Shown: in pieces, positions 36,695-44,521 of the stretch | Numbering within the stretch: the first letter of the stretch is position 1 | How the letters are laid out: each line of letters starts with the position of its first letter | Origin: Flavobacterium cucumis | GTDB taxonomy: Bacteria > Bacteroidota > Bacteroidia > Flavobacteriales > Flavobacteriaceae | Direction of reading: 5' to 3' | Length of the DNA stretch: 64,000 bases | Assembly (NCBI RefSeq): GCF_900148835.1 | Contig: NZ_FRYK01000003.1 | Coordinates: forward strand, 62,001-126,000 | Translations under genes and position numbers: made by a program | Notes under the pieces: model-generated | Databases searched by the model: none | Seen by the model: the letters and a program-made list of their open reading frames with translations, nothing else | Told to the model about the DNA's origin: nothing

Positions 36695-38368
36695 ATGTCA
36701 ACATTTCCATCAGATATTGAAATTGCGCAAAATGCAACGATGTCTCACATAAAAGATATTGCTAAAAAAATCAACATCTCAGAAGACGATTTAGAATTTT
36801 ACGGCAAGTACAAAGCCAAATTACCACTACACTTACAACAAGAAAACCCAAAAGGGAAACTAATTTTAGTTTCGGCTATGTCGCCAACGAAATATGGAGA
36901 AGGAAAAACTACTATGTCAATCGGTTTGACGGATGGTTTGAATTACATTGGTAAAAAAGCGATTGCTGTTTTACGTGAGCCTTCACTTGGACCTGTTTTT
37001 GGTTTAAAAGGTGGTGCTGCTGGTGGTGGTTATGTACAAGTGTTGCCAATGGAAGACATCAATTTGCATTTTACTGGTGATTTTTCCGCAATTGAAAAGG
37101 CAAATAACTTGCTTTCGGCAGTGATTGATAACAATTTACAAAACTCGAAATATTCTTTAAATCTTGATCCAAAATCGATTGCATGGAAGCGTGTAATGGA
37201 CATGAACGACCGTTCTTTACGTCAAATCATTATTGGAGTAGGAGCGAAAGCAAATGGAACTATGCGTGAAGATGGTTTCAATATTACTCCCGCTTCTGAA
37301 GTCATGGCGATTTTATGTTTGGCAAAAGATTTAGAAGATTTGAAATTTCGATTAGGAAATATATTTGTTGGGAAAACAGTAGATGGGAAAGCTATTTTTG
37401 CTAGAGATTTGAATGTAGTAGGAGCCATGGCAACTTTATTAAAAGACGCTATTAAGCCTAATTTAGTACAAACGATTGATGGAAATCCAGCCATTTTACA
37501 CGGAGGGCCATTTGCTAGTATTGCGCAAGGAACGAATACGGCAATTGCGACCAAAATGGGCTTGTCATTAGGAGATTACGTAGTAACAGAAGCAGGTTTT
37601 GGAGCTGATTTAGGTGCTGAAAAATTCTTGCATATTAAATGCGAGCAAAGCGGTTTAAAACCCGATGCTGTTGTTTTAGTAGCAACAATTAGAGCCATTA
37701 AACATCATGCAGGTTTAGTAGCGGAAGATTTTAAAACGGAAAACGTAAGCGCAATTGAAAAAGGCTTTTGCAATTTGGAAAGACACATTGAAAACATGCA
37801 ACAATTTGGATTGAATCCTGTGGTTTGTATCAATGCTTTTCCAGATGATACACAAGCGGAATATGATAAACTGAAAGAATTGTGTGCGACTAAAGGAGTT
37901 ACTGCAATTGTAAGTACGGCCTTTGCTCATGGTGGAAAAGGTTCGGCTGAAGTGGCACAAAAAGTAATAGCAGAAATTGAAAAAGGAACTGCGAATTATA
38001 AACCGTTGTACCAATCTTCGGATTCTATTGAACATAAAATTAATGTAGTTGCCAAAACCATTTATGGGGCGAATTCGGTTGAGTTTTCTCCAAAATCGAA
38101 AACGCAATTGAAAATGATTAACGATTTAGGATTTGGTCACTTTTCGATTTGTATGGCCAAAACCCCAGCGAGTTTTTCCGATAATGAAAAATTAATCGGT
38201 CGTCCTGCGAATTTTGATATTACGGTTCGCGAGTTTGAAATTTCTTCAGGTGCTGGATTTGTGGTGCCGCTTTTAGGAGACGTTATGCGAATGCCAGGCT
38301 TACCAGCGATTCCCAACGCAGAACGTATTGATATTGATAACGAAGGAAGAATTACAGGATTGTCTTAA
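36695..38368 (+). CDS. fhs: Formate-tetrahydrofolate ligase
   Basis: The 557-residue ATP-dependent enzyme makes 10-formyltetrahydrofolate from formate. The P-loop SPTKYGEGKTTMSIGL lies near residues 65-80. The conserved EPSLGPVFGLKGGAAGGGYVQ and RDGFNITPASEVMA-like (REDGFNITPASEVMA) blocks follow. Length is normal for the monofunctional enzyme. It feeds purine and fMet synthesis and links functionally with the serine genes elsewhere in the window. It is divergent from the hydrolase operon. Confidence 0.97.
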   Translation: MSTFPSDIEIAQNATMSHIKDIAKKINISEDDLEFYGKYKAKLPLHLQQENPKGKLILVSAMSPTKYGEGKTTMSIGLTDGLNYIGKKAIAVLREPSLGPVFGLKGGAAGGGYVQVLPMEDINLHFTGDFSAIEKANNLLSAVIDNNLQNSKYSLNLDPKSIAWKRVMDMNDRSLRQIIIGVGAKANGTMREDGFNITPASEVMAILCLAKDLEDLKFRLGNIFVGKTVDGKAIFARDLNVVGAMATLLKDAIKPNLVQTIDGNPAILHGGPFASIAQGTNTAIATKMGLSLGDYVVTEAGFGADLGAEKFLHIKCEQSGLKPDAVVLVATIRAIKHHAGLVAEDFKTENVSAIEKGFCNLERHIENMQQFGLNPVVCINAFPDDTQAEYDKLKELCATKGVTAIVSTAFAHGGKGSAEVAQKVIAEIEKGTANYKPLYQSSDSIEHKINVVAKTIYGANSVEFSPKSKTQLKMINDLGFGHFSICMAKTPASFSDNEKLIGRPANFDITVREFEISSGAGFVVPLLGDVMRMPGLPAIPNAERIDIDNEGRITGLS

Positions 38369-38380
38369 AAACAATAATTG

Positions 38381-38959
38381 ATGAAATGCATTTTACTTTT
38401 ATTTTTTGTATTTGCTTCCTCATTATATGGGCAAGACGCTAACACTTCAAAACTTTTACTAATTGATTCAATTTGTTCATCAATAAATAGTTTGAAACCA
38501 AATGAATATAAAACTTATCAAAGTTCAGGAATAATTAAAAAAAAGAAATTTGTGTTTTTTTATAAAAAGATTGGAAGTTTTCATATTGATGGTTTTTACA
38601 TTAATGATAAACTTCTAAAAGTTGTTTACACGCACAATTTAAGTGAAAATGTTTTTAATGAAGTTTATTATTTCAGCGAGAATAAGATTATAAGATATGA
38701 GTGTACATCTTTAAAAAGTAAAACTTTTAATAAAAGCGAAGTTCTATCGAAAGCATATTTCGAGAATGATTTCTTAATTATTTTTAAGACAAATAATTTT
38801 AATAATTTTAATAATTTTAATAATTTTAATAATTTTAATAATTTTAATAATTTTAATAATTTTAATAATTTTAATAATTTTAATAATTTTAATGACTTAA
38901 TAGTAGTACAAACCGCAAATCAATTAAAAAATGATTTTTTAGACTTTATTAAATTATAA
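38381..38959 (+). CDS. Secreted hypothetical protein with Asn-Asn-Phe tandem repeats
   Basis: The 192-residue product has a signal peptide (MKCILLLFFVFASSLYGQ) and an unrecognised body of about 130 residues. Eleven consecutive Asn-Asn-Phe triplets follow, then a 22-residue tail. The repeat is encoded by eleven identical 9-bp units (38792-38890). The start ATG at 38381 is preceded in frame by a TTG at 38378. It lies 12 bases after fhs but has no functional link I can see. Repeat number can change without shifting frame. Confidence 0.75.
   Translation: MKCILLLFFVFASSLYGQDANTSKLLLIDSICSSINSLKPNEYKTYQSSGIIKKKKFVFFYKKIGSFHIDGFYINDKLLKVVYTHNLSENVFNEVYYFSENKIIRYECTSLKSKTFNKSEVLSKAYFENDFLIIFKTNNFNNFNNFNNFNNFNNFNNFNNFNNFNNFNNFNDLIVVQTANQLKNDFLDFIKL
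38792..38890 (+). repeat. 11 x 9-bp perfect tandem repeat (AATAATTTT)
   Basis: Eleven identical copies of AATAATTTT lie within the coding frame and encode (Asn-Asn-Phe)11. The absence of any synonymous difference points to recent slippage expansion. Confidence 0.95.
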
Positions 38960-39009
38960 TATATCTTTATAGTAATACAAATCTAAACTAACCCTAATAG
39001 TAATAAAAA

Positions 39010-39049
39010 TAAAAATGGTCACTAAGGTTTTCGAAGTCACCATTTTTTA
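39010..39049. terminator. Probable bidirectional terminator
   Basis: AAAAATGGT and ACCATTTTTT flank a loop of about 17 bases that can pair further. It lies between the convergent repeat-protein and TerC genes. Confidence 0.65.
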
Positions 39050-39089
39050 TTGTATTTTGAATAGGAATACTAACTATTTGTTCCGAATT

Positions 39090-39863
39090 CTAATTCGCTT
39101 TCTTACGCATTTTCATATTTATAAATTCTACAGCTAATGAAAAAGCAATAGCAAAATACAAATAGCCTTTTGGAACTGCACCTACATGTTGTCCAACTAG
39201 TTCGGCATTAGATAAGTGCATACTTTCCGTAATTAGCATAAATCCAATTAGGATTAAGAAGGCTAAACCTAAGATTTGAATTGATGGATTTGCGTTTACG
39301 AAATTTCCAACAGGTACGGCAAACAACATCATAACACCAACTGAAATTACTACTGCAGTAACCATGATAACTAATGCCCCTTCAATACCATTAGTCATTC
39401 CCACAGCGGTTAAGATACTGTCAACAGAGAAAATCAAATCGATAAGAAGAATTTGTCCAATAACACTTCCAAATGATTTTGTAGCTGACGTTTTTAATTC
39501 TTTTTCTTCTTCGCCTTTGTGATCTACCTTTTCATGAATTTCTTTGGTGCTTTTATAGATAAGAAATAATCCTCCTAATAATAAAATTAGAGCTTGACCT
39601 GTAATTTCAGCTGAGAACCAACCAAAATCAAAACTAAACCAAGGTGCTTTCATTGCAATTAAAATGGTGATTCCAAAAAGTAATGCGATGCGCATGAACA
39701 TGGCTAAAAATAATCCAATTCGTGTGGCTTTTTTTCGCTTTTCTTCTGGTAATTTTCCAGTTACGATTGAAATAAAGATGATGTTATCGATACCTAAAAT
39801 AATTTCTAAAAATGTTAGGGTTAAAAGGGCTATCCAAGCATCAGGGTTTAAAAATACTTCCAT
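39090..39863 (-). CDS. TerC family integral membrane protein
   Basis: The 257-residue protein has about seven transmembrane helices and the TerC signatures EIILGIDNIIFISIVTGKLP near the N terminus and LIDLIFSVDSILTAVGMT mid-protein. The membrane-embedded Asp residues in both are thought to bind metal. Relatives (Alx, MeeY/YkoY type) export manganese and can metallate secreted proteins, whereas others associate with tellurium resistance. No ter operon is present, so metal export is the better inference. It is monocistronic. Confidence 0.88.
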   Translation of the reverse strand: MEVFLNPDAWIALLTLTFLEIILGIDNIIFISIVTGKLPEEKRKKATRIGLFLAMFMRIALLFGITILIAMKAPWFSFDFGWFSAEITGQALILLLGGLFLIYKSTKEIHEKVDHKGEEEKELKTSATKSFGSVIGQILLIDLIFSVDSILTAVGMTNGIEGALVIMVTAVVISVGVMMLFAVPVGNFVNANPSIQILGLAFLILIGFMLITESMHLSNAELVGQHVGAVPKGYLYFAIAFSLAVEFINMKMRKKAN

Positions 39864-39895
39864 TTTATTTATGTTTTAAATCTTGTTATACGGGA

Positions 39896-40282
39896 TTAAT
39901 TTGTTTTTGTTACGGTACCGCGTTGTTTTTTTGAATCGCCCACAAAAGAATATTCAAAAGTGTAAGTATTGTCTTTGGTTGTCAAAATTTTCATTTGAAT
40001 TGCCTTTCTTTCTTCGCGGTTTTTTGGGTTGATGTTTTGAATGATATATTCGCAATCGTTTGTCCAACGTACTTTAAAGGTGTCAATTTTTCCTTCATAC
40101 ATTTCGATTTGAATCGAATCGTTTCGTTCAAACGTACTCGTGAATTTTTTGCCTTCGATTTCGGTTTCGGATCTAAATTTTCCTGTTTTAAAATGGTTAC
40201 AATTACGCTCTTGTTGGTAACATGAAGTTAGCAAGCTAAGGAGTAGTAAACTGCAACAAGAATATAGTGTTTTTGATTTCAT
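39896..40282 (-). CDS. Small lipoprotein of unknown function
   Basis: The 128-residue product has a lipoprotein signal ending LLTSC (Cys21) followed by YQQERNCNHFKTGKF. The mature part is a small beta-rich domain with pairs of charged residues. No function is recognised. Relatives in databases sometimes carry an erroneous topoisomerase label, for which nothing here gives support. It is separated from TerC by 32 bases and may be co-transcribed with it. Confidence 0.75.
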   Translation of the reverse strand: MKSKTLYSCCSLLLLSLLTSCYQQERNCNHFKTGKFRSETEIEGKKFTSTFERNDSIQIEMYEGKIDTFKVRWTNDCEYIIQNINPKNREERKAIQMKILTTKDNTYTFEYSFVGDSKKQRGTVTKTN

Positions 40283-40422
40283 ATTTTAACTTGTTATTGC
40301 ATAGCGTTTCACGGACTTCTTTATCTCTTATTTTATGTTGCGAGCGCTACACAGATACGTTTTACTAATTTGAGTTTTTTGAAGTTTCGACATTAAAAAT
40401 GTTGTTAACGTTTCACCTATTA

Positions 40423-40656
40423 TTACCCTTTTCTATCGCCATCAAACAAGCTTTTCACCATGGTATTAATTCCTTTGTAAATTAAAAAAATGGCTGCAAA
40501 AGCGATCACAATCCCTAAAGCCAATACGTAAGGATAATACGGATGTTTTTCGTTGGTAAATGCGTTATTAATAACGATTGGGCCAAGAAATAATAAAGGC
40601 AAAGCACCTCCGAGATATTTAATGCCTTTAACGAGTATATTTTTATCTGTAGCCAT
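40423..40656 (-). CDS. Small two-helix membrane protein (DUF6095-like)
   Basis: The 77-residue protein has two predicted transmembrane helices (about 14-30 and 41-63) and the family-like start ATDKNILVKGIKYLGGALPLLFLGP. It starts on the last base of the upstream gene's stop codon, so it is translationally coupled. It is the last gene of the bPH-murQ-paralogue run. Function unknown. Confidence 0.78.
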   Translation of the reverse strand: MATDKNILVKGIKYLGGALPLLFLGPIVINNAFTNEKHPYYPYVLALGIVIAFAAIFLIYKGINTMVKSLFDGDRKG

Positions 40657-41120
40657 TAGAAATTAATTTGAAGTCCAAGACCATTAGAATTATTTACGAT
40701 ATTGAATTCGAAATTGTCGCCTAAACTTTTCTTTTGATCTTGTAAACCAGAATTATACATATCGATACTTTCTTGAACCATTTTCTTTTTTCCAGATAAA
40801 ATAGGGATGGAAATCGCCATTAAACCAACACCTGCATAAGTAAGAGCACTCGGATATTTTACTTCTGAAGTTAATCCCATAACTAAATCAGCAACAGTTC
40901 CGCCTAAGCCCAAACCCAAAATAAAGCCTCCAACAGATTCTTTTGTTTTTGCTTTTTTGAAAACATGTAAAGCCTTTAAATCGGTTTCCATCGCTTTTTT
41001 AGTTTCAAAAGAAGATAATTGTTCTCCATTTTGAAAAATTTTCCCGTTTGTGTATTCTAATTTTTGTGCGAAAGATAACGAAAAGCTTACTATGGTAATT
41101 GTTAAAAAAAATTGTTTCAT
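40656..41120 (-). CDS. Hypothetical secreted/membrane protein, paralogue 2
   Basis: The 154-residue product has a signal peptide (about 1-18) and a conserved glycine-rich hydrophobic stretch GGFILGLGLGGTVADLVMGL. The C-terminal segment FEFNIVNNSNGLGLQINF resembles a terminal membrane strand. It is clearly homologous over its full length to the adjacent gene at 41132-41599, with shared AKTK-SVGG-LGLG and ISIPILSG-K patterns, so the two arose by tandem duplication. Function unknown. Confidence 0.75.
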   Translation of the reverse strand: MKQFFLTITIVSFSLSFAQKLEYTNGKIFQNGEQLSSFETKKAMETDLKALHVFKKAKTKESVGGFILGLGLGGTVADLVMGLTSEVKYPSALTYAGVGLMAISIPILSGKKKMVQESIDMYNSGLQDQKKSLGDNFEFNIVNNSNGLGLQINF

Positions 41121-41131
41121 CTTGTATAGAT

Positions 41132-41599
41132 TTAAAAATTTAATTGAATTCCAAAGCCACTATTGTTACTAACTATATTTAGTTCAAGAGCATTGTCAGA
41201 ATTGTCTAATTTCGATTTTATATTTGCGTTGTAGGTATCAACACTCTTATTCAAGAGTTTTTCCCTACCTGATAAAACAGGGATAGAAATAACAATCGCA
41301 CCTAAGCCAATGAATGTTGGAGCTCCCGGGAATTTATAGTTATAGGTGTTTCCTCCAACAATTGCATCTGTTAACATAAATCCTAATCCAAATCCAAGCA
41401 ATAAACCTCCAACGGTACTTTTGGTTTTAGCCGTTTTATAATATGCTAACGCTGTTATATCTTCAGCTAATTTTTCTTTAATTTCAGAATTAGTAAGTTT
41501 TTCTTCATTTTGATAAAAATCCCTATTTTTAAAAACTATTTCTTGAGAAAAAGAAAGTGAAAAGTTAAGTAGGGATAGTATTAAAAGTAAATATTTCAT
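41132..41599 (-). CDS. Hypothetical secreted/membrane protein, paralogue 1
   Basis: The 155-residue product has a signal peptide (about 1-19, ending SFSQ), GGLLLGFGLGFMLTDAIVGG and a C terminus LNIVSNNSGFGIQLNF matching its downstream paralogue. The Gly-rich helix may insert in a membrane. It begins 6 bases after murQ and ends 11 bases before the paralogue, so all are one operon. Function unknown. The pairing with a cell-wall recycling enzyme hints at the envelope. Confidence 0.75.
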   Translation of the reverse strand: MKYLLLILSLLNFSLSFSQEIVFKNRDFYQNEEKLTNSEIKEKLAEDITALAYYKTAKTKSTVGGLLLGFGLGFMLTDAIVGGNTYNYKFPGAPTFIGLGAIVISIPVLSGREKLLNKSVDTYNANIKSKLDNSDNALELNIVSNNSGFGIQLNF

Positions 41600-41605
41600 G
41601 TTTTT

Positions 41606-42424
41606 TTATTTGTTGTTATTATAAAAATTCACTGCATTTCTGACACTTCTGTGTGTTTCTAAAAGTTTTCCAGCTTCTTCATAACTCACTGGAATTTCTT
41701 CCATAATCATCCGAGTTCCTCTGTCGATTAATTTGGTGTTACTCAATTGCATATCTACCATCTTATTGCCTTTTACACGTCCTAGTTGAATCATGGTTGT
41801 AGTCGAAATCATGTTTAAAACTAATTTCTGAGCCGTTCCTGCTTTCATGCGAGAACTTCCGGTTACGAATTCTGGACCTACGACCACATCAATAGGAAAT
41901 TTTGCCGTTTTTGATAACGGACTTTCCGCATTACAACTAATACTTCCTGTGCTGATGTTGTTTTGATTACACATTTCTAAACCGCCAATTACATAAGGTG
42001 TGGTCCCTGAAGCGGCAATTCCAACCACAACATCGTTTTCATTGATGTGCCATTGTTGTAAATCTTTCCAAGCTTGTTCTCGGTTGTCTTCGGCAAATTC
42101 TACGGCTTTTCTTATTGCTGTATCACCACCTGCAATAATTCCGATAACCCAATCAAACGGAACTCCAAATGTAGGGGGACATTCTGAAGCATCGACTATT
42201 CCTAAACGTCCCGAAGTTCCAGCGCCTATGTAAAACAAACGACCGCCTTGTTTCATTTTCGATACAATTTCAGTCACTAATTTTTCAATTTGAGGCAATG
42301 CTTTTTCAACAGCTAACGGTACGGTCCTATCTTCCTTGTTAATATTTGCCAACAAATCCTTCACCGACATTTTTTCTAAATGTTCGTAATTGGAAGTTTG
42401 TTCGGTGGTTTTGGTGAAATTCAT
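41606..42424 (-). CDS. murQ: N-acetylmuramic acid 6-phosphate etherase
   Basis: The 272-residue SIS-domain enzyme cleaves the lactyl ether of MurNAc-6-phosphate in peptidoglycan recycling. Visible signatures are YIGAGTSGRLGIVDASECPPTFG, ECPP with the conserved Glu, and GVAASGTTPYV-like GIAASGTTPYVIGGL. TGSSRMKAGTAQKLVLNM is also present. Slightly shorter than E. coli MurQ (298) because the C-terminal helical part is reduced. It follows the small PH-domain gene by 4 bases. Confidence 0.95.
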   Translation of the reverse strand: MNFTKTTEQTSNYEHLEKMSVKDLLANINKEDRTVPLAVEKALPQIEKLVTEIVSKMKQGGRLFYIGAGTSGRLGIVDASECPPTFGVPFDWVIGIIAGGDTAIRKAVEFAEDNREQAWKDLQQWHINENDVVVGIAASGTTPYVIGGLEMCNQNNISTGSISCNAESPLSKTAKFPIDVVVGPEFVTGSSRMKAGTAQKLVLNMISTTTMIQLGRVKGNKMVDMQLSNTKLIDRGTRMIMEEIPVSYEEAGKLLETHRSVRNAVNFYNNNK

Positions 42425-42428
42425 GCGA

Positions 42429-42809
42429 TTATTTTAAAACATGATGTGCCAAAACATTTTGTACATCATATACATTAACAGATTTATTAAATTGTTTCAC
42501 CACACTTGGATGTGCTTCGCTAGAAACCCAAATTTTTAATTCTGCTTCTAAGTCGAAAGTGCCTGCCGTTTCTACACTAAAACGCGAAATACTCTTGTAG
42601 GTAATAGATTTATATTCAATTTTACTGCCAGTAATTCCTTGCTTTTCAATTAATATTAATCGTTTATTGGTGAAAATAAAGGTATCGCGAATCAATTTGA
42701 AACCCAATTCAATTTCTTCACCTGTGATTAGTAATTTGCCGTAATCTTTCATTAAAGTTTCTTGATTTACAGCACCTGCATTTCCAAGTAAGGCAGAAAA
42801 AATTCCCAT
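42429..42809 (-). CDS. Bacterial PH domain protein
   Basis: The 126-residue protein is essentially one bacterial PH (bPH_1-like) domain. It shows GEEIELGFKLIRDTFIFTNKRLILIEKQG followed by ITYKSISRFSVETAGTFDLEAELKIWVSS. These small domains are common in Bacteroidota and may act as oligomeric scaffolds. It leads the murQ operon. Confidence 0.85.
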   Translation of the reverse strand: MGIFSALLGNAGAVNQETLMKDYGKLLITGEEIELGFKLIRDTFIFTNKRLILIEKQGITGSKIEYKSITYKSISRFSVETAGTFDLEAELKIWVSSEAHPSVVKQFNKSVNVYDVQNVLAHHVLK

Positions 42810-42875
42810 GTTTATTAATTTAAATGTTTTTCAAATTTAAGTAAAAACTACTTATTTTTTTGTTGCAAAGTAATA

Positions 42876-43610
42876 TTAATGCGAATGTCCCATCTCCATC
42901 AAAAATGCCAATAAAAATCCTATGACAATCATGGTGATTTTTGCCAAATTGAATTTATGGCCTTCATTACTTTCAAAAATGATGGTAGAGGAAATATGAA
43001 ATAAAATTCCCACTACTATAGCCGAAATTTCTTTAGCGTAATGTTGAGCAAAATGCATTTGTTCAGCTAAAAACGTACCTATAGGAGTCATCAAGGCAAA
43101 AGCAAACATAAAAGCAAAAACCATCATTTTATTCATTTTCGCATTCACGAAAAATAACGTTAAAATAATAGCGATAGGTAAGTGGTGCACCGCAATTCCG
43201 TATGCTAAGTTGTGATTATTGTGAATAGGGAACCCTTCTAATAGGGCATGGAGACATAAACTGATGAACAACAACCAAGGGATCTGATGCAATTCATTGT
43301 GTTCGTCGGTATGCACGTGAACATGACCGTGTTCGGCTCCTTTTGAAAAAAATTCTAATAAGATTTGGAATAGAATTCCTATCATGATGAAAACGCCTAC
43401 TGGTAAAGTCTCATGATGGGATTCTCCTTCGTGAATATGGTGATGCCCTTCACTGAATAATTCGGGGAGTAAGTGTAAAACAGTTAACGAAAGCAAAAAT
43501 GCACCACTAAAAGCCAATAACAATTTGATGTTTTTCTTTTTTTGTGGTTTTAAAAGTAACGCGAATAAAAAGCCAATAATTACGGCCGAAAAAGTAATGA
43601 TATATTGCAT
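42876..43610 (-). CDS. ZIP family metal transporter
   Basis: The 244-residue protein has about eight transmembrane helices. Histidine-rich loops occur at about 75-88 (HHIHEGESHH) and 95-110 (EHGHVHVHTDEHNE). The family metal motif is in helix IV/V (LCLHALLEGFPI and AVHHLPIAIIL), where His, Glu and Pro line the path. It probably imports zinc or another divalent cation. It overlaps the last base of the methyltransferase stop upstream. Confidence 0.88.
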   Translation of the reverse strand: MQYIITFSAVIIGFLFALLLKPQKKKNIKLLLAFSGAFLLSLTVLHLLPELFSEGHHHIHEGESHHETLPVGVFIMIGILFQILLEFFSKGAEHGHVHVHTDEHNELHQIPWLLFISLCLHALLEGFPIHNNHNLAYGIAVHHLPIAIILTLFFVNAKMNKMMVFAFMFAFALMTPIGTFLAEQMHFAQHYAKEISAIVVGILFHISSTIIFESNEGHKFNLAKITMIVIGFLLAFLMEMGHSH

Positions 43611-44374
43611 TATTTAAAAATCATGATTAAACGTTCCGATTGGTTTTTATAGAATTTTCGCAATTTGTAATCGCCAAATATGTCTAAGAGATAAATGCCT
43701 GCCTCCTCCATTATTCTTTCAAAATCTTCCAAACGAAGGGCTTGCACTTTTTCTGTAAAATGAAATTTTTCTCCGTTATCTTCGAATGAAATTTCTTTAA
43801 AAATGTGATCGTCTTTGTAATAGCGTTGGATGTGAAAATCAATTCCATCCACTGATTTTATTTCATCAGCCACTAAATTTTCTATTACATAATCCACATT
43901 CATGAAGTCGATTACTCCAAAACCGGTTTCGGTTAAACTGTTATGAATGGCTTTGATAGTTTTGTAATTATCGGCATTGTCTTCGAAATAGCCAAAACTG
44001 GTAAATAAATTGAATATGGCATCGTATTTTTCGTTACAGGTTTCGCGCATATCATGTACTTTGAAATGCAGCTTATCATTAGCAAACTCAGATGCTTCTT
44101 TGATACTGTTTTCTGATAAATCAACGCCAGTTACTTCAAATCCGAGCGAATTTAAGTAAATCGCATGACGTCCTTTTCCACAGGCTAAATCTAAGATTTT
44201 GGCATCTTCGGGAAGGTTTAAATAATTCGTCAAATTGTCCATTAACAATTGCGCTTCTTCGTCATTGCGTTCTTTGTATAAGATGTGGTAATATTGGGTG
44301 TCGAACCAAGATTCGAACCAGTTTGAAGTAGGTTGGTTGTTTTTAGTTTGTTGTTTGTTGTTGTTATCTGACAT
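43610..44374 (-). CDS. Class I SAM-dependent methyltransferase
   Basis: The 254-residue Rossmann methyltransferase has motif I ILDLACGKGRHAIYL (about 59-73) with post-I acid in FEVTGVDLSENSI and motif IV region YDAIFNLFTSFGYF. No target-specific domain is seen, so the substrate (small molecule or protein) is unknown. It is transcribed from a promoter that interleaves with that of the divergent rRNA methyltransferase gene. Confidence 0.85.
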   Translation of the reverse strand: MSDNNNKQQTKNNQPTSNWFESWFDTQYYHILYKERNDEEAQLLMDNLTNYLNLPEDAKILDLACGKGRHAIYLNSLGFEVTGVDLSENSIKEASEFANDKLHFKVHDMRETCNEKYDAIFNLFTSFGYFEDNADNYKTIKAIHNSLTETGFGVIDFMNVDYVIENLVADEIKSVDGIDFHIQRYYKDDHIFKEISFEDNGEKFHFTEKVQALRLEDFERIMEEAGIYLLDIFGDYKLRKFYKNQSERLIMIFK

Positions 44375-44393
44375 TTAAAACGAGATTGATATC

Positions 44394-44422
44394 TTTGAAC
44401 TTGCAAATTTAGTGTATTTTTG
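44394..44422 (+). promoter_or_regulatory. Promoter of the RlmL-like gene
   Basis: TTTG at 44394-44397, a 17-base spacer and TATTTTTG at 44415-44422 give transcription start near 44429. An upstream in-frame codon at 44420 therefore cannot be used from this promoter, so translation should begin at 44522. Confidence 0.65.
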
Positions 44423-44435
44423 CACGATAATTCAA
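44404..44435 (-). promoter_or_regulatory. Promoter of the divergent methyltransferase gene
   Basis: On the minus strand TTG (44435-44433), a 21-base spacer and TAAATTTG (44411-44404) match the Bacteroidota promoter. The box lies 3 bases from the opposing -7 box, so the two promoters overlap. Confidence 0.55.
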
Positions 44436-44521
44436 TTAATAAACACATTGATTTCTGTTTATGGGATCAATTGAAAAACAATAGTAAGGAAAAGGGAATT
44501 ACTATTTTAAAAAAAAAGATA

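Noticed and set aside
38792..38890. Regular repeat that could be read as a CRISPR array
   Set aside because: The unit is only 9 bp, identical and without spacers, it is in frame inside a coding sequence, and no cas genes are present.
39090..39863. Tellurium resistance island
   Set aside because: TerC-family proteins commonly occur alone as metal transporters, and none of the other ter genes are here.
39896..40282. Assignment as a topoisomerase IV-related protein
   Set aside because: The product is a 128-residue lipoprotein without any topoisomerase motif, and the real parC and parE are elsewhere in the window.
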